A stretch of DNA of 5,285 bases, taken from positions 1 through 5,285 of the forward strand of contig JAGWSK010000343.1 of NCBI GenBank assembly GCA_028869355.1, read 5' to 3'. Below are positions 1-5,285 of the stretch, one piece after another. Below the pieces are notes generated by a model, which did no database searches, was not told where the DNA came from, and saw only the letters and a program-made list of their open reading frames with translations. The DNA comes from Alphaproteobacteria bacterium. GTDB lineage: Bacteria > Pseudomonadota > Alphaproteobacteria > Micropepsales > Micropepsaceae. The position numbers and the translations under genes were made by a program. Each line of letters starts with the position of its first letter. Within the stretch, counting starts at the first letter, position 1.

Positions 1-1048
1 GGTCGAGGAGCACGCCAAGAAGCATCATCGACAGCATCAGAAATGACCGATCGGCCGGCGATCCGCCGCCACTGATTGCCAGGTAGAAAGCGGATCCGAG
101 CAGGGCACCGAGGGCGGCCCATTTCTTGATCGGCTGAGTCAGTGCCACGCGCGGCCACAGTGCGAGCAGTGCGCGCAAAACCCAGAAAACGCCGAGTCCC
201 GCAAGCGCCAGATGCACGCCGGAGATGGACAGGACATGTGCAAGTCCCGAATCGCGGTAGGCCTGATTATCATCGGGATCGATTTCACCGCGTTCCCCGG
301 TAATCAATGCTGCCGCGATGCTGCCGTCCGGACCGGGAATAGCCTGCTCAATCCGGTCCGTCATGGACAAGCGCAAATCGTCGAGCCGGCTGTTGAGCCG
401 GTCCATCACGCCGGGCGGTGGAGCGCGCACGACCCTCGGAGTTCCGTAAACAAACCCGACGCCGCCGATGCCCTGAAACCATGCCCAACGCGCGAAATCA
501 TAACCGTGCGGCAATGCCGGCTCTGGCGGCGGCCGCAGCACGGCAAGAGCCGAAATGACCGCACCCGGTTGTGACGCAGCAATCGCCCGGCCGCCGGACA
601 GGGTCAGCCTCACAAAGTTCGGTTTGGTGCCGCCGCCGGCCATACTGGATACCGACAATATGACCCGCGCGCGATCGGGAGCCCGAATGTCAACGTCCTC
701 GACGCGTCCGGTGATGCGAACAGGTTCCGTGTCGCGCGAAATCACCGGCGCAGCAACGATCCGTGTACGCAATATCGCATCGGCAAAGCCCAGGGCTGAC
801 ATGCCTGCGAAAAGCAGGATGAAACTCGCAAGCACGGCCGATATCCGCCGCCGCACGACAAGTGCCGCCAGACCGGCCAACATGGCGATGATGCCCACCA
901 CCAGGCCTGGTTCGCTGCCGAGTGCGAAATAGGCGGCTATTCCTGTTCCGAATGCCACGACTGACCACGCGAACCAGCGCTCTTCTTCACGCGCCAGCGC
1001 AGCTGAAATTACGCCAATGGTAGTTGTCCGTCCGGAAGGCCGAGACAT
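1..1048 (-). CDS. comEC: ComEC/Rec2-family DNA-uptake channel protein, N-terminal part (cut by window edge)
   Basis: Polytopic inner-membrane protein of the ComEC/Rec2 family. Characterised members form the channel that carries single-stranded DNA across the inner membrane during transformation. Read on the minus strand from the ATG at 1048, the frame stays open for 349 codons to the window edge, with no stop or frameshift. Hydrophobic segments lie near residues 25-43, 47-65 and 70-89. They are followed by a soluble stretch (about 95-205) like the DUF4131/OB-fold region, including the typical HGYDFARWAWFQGIGGVGF block at 181-199. The start of the 'Competence' membrane domain follows, with the conserved HVLSISGVHLAL at 271-282. 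Family members are usually about 700-800 residues, so roughly half is missing here. The start is uncertain: the ATG at 1048 has no good ribosome-binding site, and the frame is open upstream with GTG candidates. It is transcribed divergently from gltX. Many non-competent alphaproteobacteria keep this gene, so competence should not be assumed. Confidence 0.93.
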   Translation of the reverse strand, partial: MSRPSGRTTTIGVISAALAREEERWFAWSVVAFGTGIAAYFALGSEPGLVVGIIAMLAGLAALVVRRRISAVLASFILLFAGMSALGFADAILRTRIVAAPVISRDTEPVRITGRVEDVDIRAPDRARVILSVSSMAGGGTKPNFVRLTLSGGRAIAASQPGAVISALAVLRPPPEPALPHGYDFARWAWFQGIGGVGFVYGTPRVVRAPPPGVMDRLNSRLDDLRLSMTDRIEQAIPGPDGSIAAALITGERGEIDPDDNQAYRDSGLAHVLSISGVHLALAGLGVFWVLRALLALWPRVALTQPIKKWAALGALLGSAFYLAISGGGSPADRSFLMLSMMLLGVLLD

Positions 1049-1180
1049 ACCGGGGAAATACCGTCGCAGCAGCACCGAGAGCGGATTCCGGTCTCTCGTC
1101 ACGCCGAAATAATCTATAAGCGCTGTGCGCACTTCCGTATCGCAACTTCCGTCGATTCAAGCCGCCCTGTTCGAGACATA
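1049..1180. promoter_or_regulatory. Divergent comEC/gltX control region
   Basis: This 132-bp gap between the two divergent starts must hold the promoters of both genes unless one start is misplaced. The only AT-rich block is 1107-1120 (AAATAATCTATAAG), which could supply a -10 element in either direction. On the minus strand, TTGCGA (complement of 1140-1145) lies 19 bases upstream of CTTATA (complement of 1115-1120), giving a weak comEC promoter candidate. On the plus strand, TATAAG at 1115-1120 has no convincing -35 partner. An imperfect inverted repeat, AAGCGC-TGT-GCGCACTT, spans 1118-1134. gltX has only a weak GAG (1173-1175) ahead of its ATG. The location is inferred from gene order; the individual boxes are guesses. 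Confidence 0.4.
1131..1152. repeat. 8-bp direct repeat ACTTCCGT, two copies
   Basis: ACTTCCGT occurs exactly at 1131-1138 and again at 1145-1152, 14 bp start to start, inside the divergent comEC/gltX gap. The first copy overlaps the right arm of the imperfect inverted repeat at 1118-1134. The repeat is seen directly. A role as a regulator-binding site is only a possibility, because a pair of 8-mers can arise by chance. Confidence 0.45.
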
Positions 1181-2593
1181 ATGACCCAAAAATCTGGACC
1201 CGTCCTGCGCTTTGCACCCTCCCCTACCGGCTATCTTCACATCGGCGGAGCTCGCACGGCGCTGTTCAACTGGCTTTACGCGAAACATACCGGCGGCACG
1301 TTCCTGCTGCGCATCGAGGACACCGATCGCGAGCGCTCCACCCCGGAAGCGGTGAGCGCCATATTCAATGGTCTGTCGTGGCTCGGGCTGGCCTGGGATG
1401 GCGAACCGCTCTTTCAATTTGCCCGCGCCGCGCGTCACCAGGAGGTCGCCGAAGATTTGCTGGCACGCGGCCACGCTTATCGCTGCTACGCCACCCCGCA
1501 GGAACTGGAGCAGATGCGCTCCGAACAGAAGGCGCGAGGCCAATCGGTCCGCTATGACGGCCGCTGGCGAGACCGGAAGCCTGGGCCGGAGCAAAGCGGA
1601 ATGCCTTTCGTGATCCGTCTCAGGGCGCCCCAAACCGGCGAAACGATCATCGAGGACAGGGTTCTGGGAACTGTCCGCTGGGCCAATGATCAGCTCGACG
1701 ACATGGTGCTGCTGCGCAGTGATGGGACGCCGACTTACATGCTCGCCGTCGTCGTGGATGACTTCGATATGGGTGTGACCCATGTTCTGCGCGGGGCGGA
1801 CCATCTGAACAATGCAGCAAGGCAGCTTCAGATCATACAGGCCATGGGTTGGCCTGAGCCGGTCTATGCCCATGTGCCGCTCATCCATGGTCAGGATGGC
1901 GCCAAATTGTCGAAACGCCATGGCGCTCTCGCAATCGAAGCCTATCGCGACATGGGCTACTTGCCGGAGGCCATGCGCAACTACCTCTTGCGTCTGTGCT
2001 GGAGCCATGGCGACGACGAGATCATTCCGACGGACAAGGCGATCGAGTGGTTCGATCTGGATGGAATCGGTCGTTCGGCGGCACGCTTCGATCTGAAAAA
2101 GCTCGATAGTCTGAACGCCCATTACATGCGTGAAATGTCGGATGTTGCACTGGCCGATGAGGTGATCGCATTCGCAGAGCGCCGCTCGCCCGGACGCAAG
2201 TTCGACGGTGGAGTGCATGCAAGGCTGACGGCAATGATGCCGCAACTGAAGACGCGCGCGAAAACCCTGACCGAGCTGCTGGACAAGTCTGAATTTCTCT
2301 TCATTTCGGGGCCACCCGCATTGGACTCGTCAGCCGTGGCGACCCTCAAAGGCGGCACGCGGCGTCACCTCGGCGAATTCGCGCGGGAGCTGGAGAACGT
2401 GCCATGGGATTTGGCGACTCTGGAAACGAGAACACGTGAATTCGCGCAGAAAAAGGGCATCGGTCTCGGCGATATTGCCCAACCTTTGCGTGCCGTCCTG
2501 ACCGGGCGTACGGCCGCTCCTCCGGTGTTCGATATTCTTGTGGCGCTGGGGCGCGAAGAAGCCTTGACACGCATTCGCGCGCAAGGCGAATAA
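1181..2593 (+). CDS. gltX: Glutamyl-tRNA synthetase (class I)
   Basis: Attaches glutamate to tRNA(Glu) using ATP, in the cytoplasm. In rhizobia that lack a glutaminyl-tRNA synthetase, such enzymes also load glutamate onto tRNA(Gln) for later amidation by GatCAB; whether that applies here is inference. The 470 residues are the normal family length. The class I signatures are present: FAPSPTGYLHIGG at 11-23 (HIGH motif at 20-23), LLRIEDTDRERS shortly after, TPTYMLAVVVDD at 183-194, and KLSKR (KMSKS loop) at 242-246, followed by the helical anticodon-binding region to the end. Only one cysteine (C102) lies where the E. coli enzyme has its zinc ligands, so no zinc site is expected. In the conserved RG(E/D)DH stretch this protein reads RGADH (204-208), an unusual alanine at 206. 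The ATG at 1181 is the only suitable ATG start before the conserved N-terminus. gltA follows 78 bp downstream in the same direction. Alphaproteobacteria often carry two gltX copies; which paralogue this is cannot be told here. Confidence 0.97.
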   Translation: MTQKSGPVLRFAPSPTGYLHIGGARTALFNWLYAKHTGGTFLLRIEDTDRERSTPEAVSAIFNGLSWLGLAWDGEPLFQFARAARHQEVAEDLLARGHAYRCYATPQELEQMRSEQKARGQSVRYDGRWRDRKPGPEQSGMPFVIRLRAPQTGETIIEDRVLGTVRWANDQLDDMVLLRSDGTPTYMLAVVVDDFDMGVTHVLRGADHLNNAARQLQIIQAMGWPEPVYAHVPLIHGQDGAKLSKRHGALAIEAYRDMGYLPEAMRNYLLRLCWSHGDDEIIPTDKAIEWFDLDGIGRSAARFDLKKLDSLNAHYMREMSDVALADEVIAFAERRSPGRKFDGGVHARLTAMMPQLKTRAKTLTELLDKSEFLFISGPPALDSSAVATLKGGTRRHLGEFARELENVPWDLATLETRTREFAQKKGIGLGDIAQPLRAVLTGRTAAPPVFDILVALGREEALTRIRAQGE

Positions 2594-2594
2594 G
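2564..2594 (+). promoter_or_regulatory. Possible internal promoter for gltA
   Basis: A perfect TTGACA lies at 2564-2569, preceded by C so that it also fits the alphaproteobacterial CTTGAC form. AATAAG follows at 2589-2594 after a long 19-base spacer. It sits over the last codons of gltX and about 78 bp before the gltA start, where a separate citrate synthase promoter would be useful. The -10 match is only 4 of 6 and the -35 lies in coding sequence, so coincidence is quite possible. Confidence 0.25.
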
Positions 2595-2660
2595 ACGAGA
2601 TCACGCGTGCAACCATGGCTTTCGCCCCAACGACTGGCGTCCATCCCGTTGCCGAACCAC

Positions 2661-2664
2661 GGAG
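2661..2664 (+). promoter_or_regulatory. Ribosome-binding site that decides the gltA start
   Basis: GGAG at 2661-2664 lies 7 bases before the ATG at 2672. The alternative in-frame ATG at 2615 has no purine-rich sequence ahead of it and would add 19 residues not expected in citrate synthases. The downstream ATG is therefore preferred. Confidence 0.7.
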
Positions 2665-2671
2665 TTTGAGG

Positions 2672-3988
2672 ATGAACACGAAAGCCAGCGGGGCACGGCC
2701 AAACGGGACGGCAACGCTCACCTACGGCAATAAGCGCATCGAACTTCCGGCGTTGAAGCCGACCGAAGGACCGGATGCCATCGATATCCGCAAACTCTAC
2801 GGCGAAGCCGATATTTTCACTTACGATCCCGGCTTCACGTCCACGGCGTCCTGCGAGAGCGACATTACGTTCATCGATGGTGAGGCCGGCGTGCTGCTTT
2901 ACCGTGGCTATCCCATCGACCAATTGGCGACGGAATCGAGCTTCCTCGAAGTCTGTTACCTGCTGCTTTACGGCGAGCTCCCGACCGCCAGCCAATTAGA
3001 GCAATTCGATCATACCATTACCTATCACACGATGGTGCACGAACAGATCAGCTTTCTGTTCCGGGGTTTTCGGCGCGATGCCCACCCCATGGCCGTGATG
3101 GTCGGAGTTGTTGGCGCTCTCTCGGCTTTTTACCACGACTCGACCGACATAACGGACAAGCGTCAGCGGGAAATCGCGAGCCACCGCCTGATCGCGAAAA
3201 TGCCGACGATTGCCGCCATGGCGTACAAATATTCGATCGGGCAGCCGTTTGTGTATCCGCTGAACCATCTCGGCTACACGGAAAATTTCATGCGGATGTG
3301 CTTTGCCGTTCCGTGTCAGGAGTATCGCAGCAATCCGGTTCTCGCCAAGGCGCTGGATACGATTTTCATTCTGCATGCGGACCATGAGCAGAATGCGTCG
3401 ACCTCAACGGTCCGGCTTGCCGGTTCTTCCGGGGCGAACCCGTTTGCCTGCATTGCCGCAGGCATAGCGTGCCTCTGGGGTCCGGCGCATGGCGGCGCAA
3501 ATGAGGCGGCACTCAAGATGCTGAAGGAGATCGGGTCGATCGACCGGGTCCCGCAATATGTGAAGCGGGCGAAAGATAAGAACGATCCATTCCGCCTGAT
3601 GGGTTTTGGGCACCGCGTTTACAAGAACTACGATCCGCGGGCGAAGGTGATGCGCGACCAATGCTATGCCGTCCTTGACGAACTCGGGAACCACAACGAT
3701 CCGCTGCTCAAAACCGCGCTCGAACTCGAACGCATCGCGCTCCAGGACGATTACTTCATCGAGAAAAAACTTTATCCCAATATCGATTTCTATTCCGGAA
3801 TCACGCTCAGCGCGCTGGGCTTCCCGTCCGACATGTTCACTGCGCTTTTTGCGCTTGCGCGGACCGTCGGCTGGGTCGCACAATGGCAGGAAATGATCGA
3901 AGACCCGCAACAGAAGATCGGGCGTCCCCGGCAGATTTACACCGGTGCACGGCGCCGGGATTTTGTCCCCAGAGAAAAGCGCGGCTGA
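2672..3988 (+). CDS. gltA: Citrate synthase (hexameric, Gram-negative type)
   Basis: Condenses oxaloacetate and acetyl-CoA to citrate, the entry step of the TCA cycle, in the cytoplasm. From the ATG at 2672 the protein has 438 residues, close to the 427 of E. coli GltA. The catalytic triad is complete: H273 in GPAHGGANEAAL, H314 in GFGHRVYKNYDPRAK and D372 in NIDFYSG. Their spacing of 41 and 58 residues closely matches that of E. coli H264, H305 and D362. The signature ILHADHEQNASTSTVRLAGS and the C-terminal MIEDPQQKIGRPRQIYTG are intact. C215 in AVPCQEY appears to match E. coli Cys206, linked to NADH inhibition in that allosteric enzyme, so NADH control is plausible. An ATG at 2615 would give 457 residues but has no ribosome-binding site. 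The gene lies 78 bp after gltX, with no terminator seen between, and 14 bp before the small membrane-protein gene. A methylcitrate synthase is the main alternative; length and motifs favour citrate synthase proper. Confidence 0.97.
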   Translation: MNTKASGARPNGTATLTYGNKRIELPALKPTEGPDAIDIRKLYGEADIFTYDPGFTSTASCESDITFIDGEAGVLLYRGYPIDQLATESSFLEVCYLLLYGELPTASQLEQFDHTITYHTMVHEQISFLFRGFRRDAHPMAVMVGVVGALSAFYHDSTDITDKRQREIASHRLIAKMPTIAAMAYKYSIGQPFVYPLNHLGYTENFMRMCFAVPCQEYRSNPVLAKALDTIFILHADHEQNASTSTVRLAGSSGANPFACIAAGIACLWGPAHGGANEAALKMLKEIGSIDRVPQYVKRAKDKNDPFRLMGFGHRVYKNYDPRAKVMRDQCYAVLDELGNHNDPLLKTALELERIALQDDYFIEKKLYPNIDFYSGITLSALGFPSDMFTALFALARTVGWVAQWQEMIEDPQQKIGRPRQIYTGARRRDFVPREKRG

Positions 3989-3993
3989 GAAGG
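3987..3993 (+). promoter_or_regulatory. Ribosome-binding site for the small membrane-protein gene
   Basis: GAGAAGG at 3987-3993 overlaps the gltA stop codon (3986-3988) and lies 9 bases before the ATG at 4003. It supports starting the small gene there rather than at the in-frame ATG at 3883, which would overlap the conserved end of gltA by over 100 bases. Its position also suggests that ribosomes finishing gltA could re-initiate here. Confidence 0.55.
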
Positions 3994-4002
3994 CAGCAAG
4001 AG

Positions 4003-4293
4003 ATGGGCCGCAGGACCGACCCGCCTTCGCTGGAAGCTTCGGCGGGCGAGACGCGGCACACCCGGTCCGCCGTAGTCTCGACGGAGGCGGGTGGTGATTG
4101 GGATTTGCGGCACGAGACTTCCCGCGAACATCGTTTGCCTCTGTGGCGCAGGCTGCTGACCATTGCGCTCGCGGCGGTGTTTACCGTCGTGATGATGTCG
4201 TTGGGTTTGATCCGGCACAAGGACGACCACTTTGACGGACCATTGCTCTCACCACCCCTGCCCTCAACTGTCCGGAACGGAGCACCACCATGA
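4003..4293 (+). CDS. Small single-pass membrane protein, function unknown
   Basis: I do not recognise this 96-residue protein. About 47 polar residues, rich in Arg, Glu, Thr and Ser, are followed by WRR (48-50), one hydrophobic segment at about 51-70 (LLTIALAAVFTVVMMSLGLI) and a short tail RHKDDHFDG ending in a Pro-rich stretch. Arginines lie just before the segment, which by the positive-inside rule suggests a cytoplasmic N-terminus and a tail in the periplasm. It could also be an uncleaved signal-anchor protein. Evidence that it is a real gene: a good ribosome-binding site 9 bases upstream, G/C-ending codons through most of its length, a 14-bp gap after gltA, and a stop that overlaps the next start as ATGA (4290-4293), the usual sign of translational coupling. 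No domain or metal-binding motif is visible. The main doubt is the lack of any recognised homologue; the polar N-terminal half is low in recognisable structure. Confidence 0.6.
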   Translation: MGRRTDPPSLEASAGETRHTRSAVVSTEAGGDWDLRHETSREHRLPLWRRLLTIALAAVFTVVMMSLGLIRHKDDHFDGPLLSPPLPSTVRNGAPP

Positions 4294-5057
4294 AACTCAT
4301 CGGCAGAATTGCCGTTCCGCTCGTCATTGCCGCAAGCTTCCTGTTCGGTGGACTGGCATCCGCCGCCGGCCAGCCGCGCGAAATGACGCTTCCCGCAGCG
4401 GAGCGTCCGGTGAAAGTGGAATTCTTTCCTGCCGCCGGAACGGCGAAGCGGCCGTCGGTGCTCATGCTTCATGGCGGCCAGGGTTGGGGCGGCGCAGAAG
4501 GACGGATCGAGGATTTCCGCCATTACGGGCGCGAACTGGCCGGGCACGGATTCGACGCCTATATGGTCTATTACTACAGCGATCAGGACATCGCGGACCG
4601 CAAGGCCAATGCGCCGATGGTCAGTATTCGCCGCTTTCCGGCCTGGGCCAAACTGGTCAGCGACCTGACGGCAGACGTGAAGAAACTTCCGTCCTCAAAT
4701 GGAAAAGTGGCGCTGGTGGGATTTTCGAATGGCGGAAATCTCTCGGCTCACGCGACGCCTCTGGACCCCAACATCGATGCCGCGGTGATCTATTATGGCG
4801 GCGTATCGCGGGTTCCAGGTTTCATCGCAAAGCGCTTTCCGCCATTGATGATTTTCCACGGCGAAGCCGATACCCGTGAACCGATAGAGCGTGGAATCAA
4901 ACTGTTCGACACGGCAAAGGCGCTCGGCGGTCCGGTGGAATTCCACTCTTATCCCGGCATCAATCACGGCTTCGGCCAGAATCTTGGCACGCCGGCAGCC
5001 GATGATGCATTCGCAAGAACCGTTTCCTTCCTGGAAAAAAACCTGAAGGGAGATTGA
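4290..5057 (+). CDS. Exported dienelactone hydrolase-like alpha/beta hydrolase
   Basis: A 255-residue alpha/beta hydrolase, closest in layout to the dienelactone hydrolase family, expected to cleave an ester, lactone or similar bond outside the cytoplasm. The N-terminus is a Sec signal peptide: KLIGR, a hydrophobic core at 7-21 and an ASA cleavage motif at 23-25. The oxyanion-hole segment is MLHGGQGWGG (59-68). The nucleophile elbow is GFSNGG (144-149) with S146, the acid is D194 in HGEAD (190-194), and the base is H226 in GINHGFG (223-229). The triad is thus complete and uses serine, where classical dienelactone hydrolase has cysteine. The start overlaps the upstream stop by 4 bases and has a GGAG (4279-4282) 7 bases ahead. 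A related gene follows after 3 bp. The substrate cannot be deduced; family annotations are broad and include esterases and lactonases, and no chlorocatechol-pathway genes are nearby. Family assignment is fairly sure, function is not. Confidence 0.85.
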   Translation: MKLIGRIAVPLVIAASFLFGGLASAAGQPREMTLPAAERPVKVEFFPAAGTAKRPSVLMLHGGQGWGGAEGRIEDFRHYGRELAGHGFDAYMVYYYSDQDIADRKANAPMVSIRRFPAWAKLVSDLTADVKKLPSSNGKVALVGFSNGGNLSAHATPLDPNIDAAVIYYGGVSRVPGFIAKRFPPLMIFHGEADTREPIERGIKLFDTAKALGGPVEFHSYPGINHGFGQNLGTPAADDAFARTVSFLEKNLKGD

Positions 5058-5060
5058 GCC

Positions 5061-5285
5061 ATGCTGCAGTCCGTGCAACGCGCGTTGGCCATCGGAATCG
5101 TCCTGTGCTTCGCCGCGGGAGCTGCATTCGCCGCGGACATCGAAGGCAAAATGATGACTTTGCCCTCGACAGAACGGCAGGTGAGTGTTGTCCAATTCAA
5201 GGCGCCTGGCAGTAACCCGCGGCCTTCTGTTCTCTTGCTTCACGGCGCCGGAGGGTTTGGCCGCCGGATTGCGGATTATAATCAC
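5061..5285 (+). CDS. Second exported dienelactone hydrolase-like protein, N-terminal part (cut by window edge)
   Basis: The first 75 codons of a second hydrolase, open to the right edge and absent from simple ORF calling because no stop is reached. It starts with a signal peptide: a hydrophobic core at about 8-21 and an AFA cleavage motif at 22-24. C16 does not sit in a lipobox, so it is probably not a lipoprotein. The mature start MMTLPSTERQVSVVQF and the oxyanion segment LLHGAGGFG align without gaps with the upstream hydrolase from residue 31 to 61. In both proteins the histidine of the HG motif is residue 61, and 17 of 30 residues at 31-60 are identical by my count. After the HG motif this copy is about four residues shorter than the upstream one. 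GAAGGGAG (5045-5052) lies 8 bases before the ATG, and only 3 bp separate it from the previous stop, so the two are surely co-transcribed. The nucleophile, acid and base lie beyond the window. Confidence 0.85.
   Translation, partial: MLQSVQRALAIGIVLCFAAGAAFAADIEGKMMTLPSTERQVSVVQFKAPGSNPRPSVLLLHGAGGFGRRIADYNH

Noticed and set aside
690..1217. Minus-strand frames at 690-968 and 987-1217 as separate small genes
   Set aside because: They are in different frames from comEC, which runs open and recognisable through 1-1048. The translations are Arg/His-rich, as expected of shadow frames.
1157..2245. Long 362-codon open frame on the minus strand opposite gltX
   Set aside because: It lies wholly antisense to a clear, full-length gltX and its translation resembles no protein family. 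Such frames are common opposite GC-rich genes.
2615..2671. Upstream ATG at 2615 as the gltA start
   Set aside because: It has no ribosome-binding site and adds 19 residues outside the conserved protein, whereas the ATG at 2672 has GGAG 7 bases ahead.
4020..4046. GC-rich inverted repeat CCCGCC/GGCGGG as a gltA terminator
   Set aside because: The stem is only 6 bp with a 15-base loop and no T-tract follows. It also lies within the small coding frame, so it is not a convincing intrinsic terminator.
3837..4547. 236-codon minus-strand frame opposite the small membrane-protein gene
   Set aside because: It overlaps the conserved end of gltA and the start of the hydrolase. The plus-strand frame has a ribosome-binding site, a membrane segment and ATGA coupling; the minus frame has no recognisable feature.
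4232..4879. 215-codon plus-strand frame overlapping hydrolase 1
   Set aside because: It is out of frame with the clear hydrolase, which has a signal peptide and a complete triad. Its translation is Arg/Gly/Ser-rich and carries no motif.
4695..5285. 196-codon minus-strand frame at the right edge
   Set aside because: It is antisense to hydrolase 1 and to the recognisable start of hydrolase 2, and matches no family I know.

Overview
The window looks like a chromosomal segment of an alphaproteobacterium, most likely of the Hyphomicrobiales (Bradyrhizobium/Xanthobacter-like). This rests on GC-rich, G/C-ending codon use, on protein sequences that read like rhizobial GltX and GltA, and on the order comEC (divergent) - gltX - gltA, which I recall as typical of that group. 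No species call is justified without a search.

Layout: bases 1-1048 hold the 5' part of comEC on the minus strand, running off the left edge. Bases 1049-1180 are a short divergent control region with one AT-rich block and an 8-bp direct repeat. On the plus strand follow gltX (1181-2593, glutamyl-tRNA synthetase), gltA (2672-3988, citrate synthase), a 96-residue single-pass membrane protein that I do not recognise (4003-4293), a complete exported hydrolase of the dienelactone hydrolase type (4290-5057), and the first 75 codons of a second, related exported hydrolase (5061 to the right edge). Every stretch over 300 bases is accounted for by a gene.

The housekeeping part (comEC, gltX, gltA) is ordinary. 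The part worth a second look is the block after gltA. The junctions gltA/membrane protein (14-bp gap), membrane protein/hydrolase 1 (4-bp ATGA overlap) and hydrolase 1/hydrolase 2 (3-bp gap) are tight, and each start has a Shine-Dalgarno-like sequence. They therefore read as one transcription unit behind citrate synthase. Both hydrolases carry Sec signal peptides, so they should act in the periplasm or outside the cell, and hydrolase 1 has a complete Ser-Asp-His triad. Their substrate, and any link to citrate synthase or to the membrane protein, cannot be read from the sequence. I saw no RNA genes, CRISPR arrays, insertion sequences, attachment sites or convincing intrinsic terminators.
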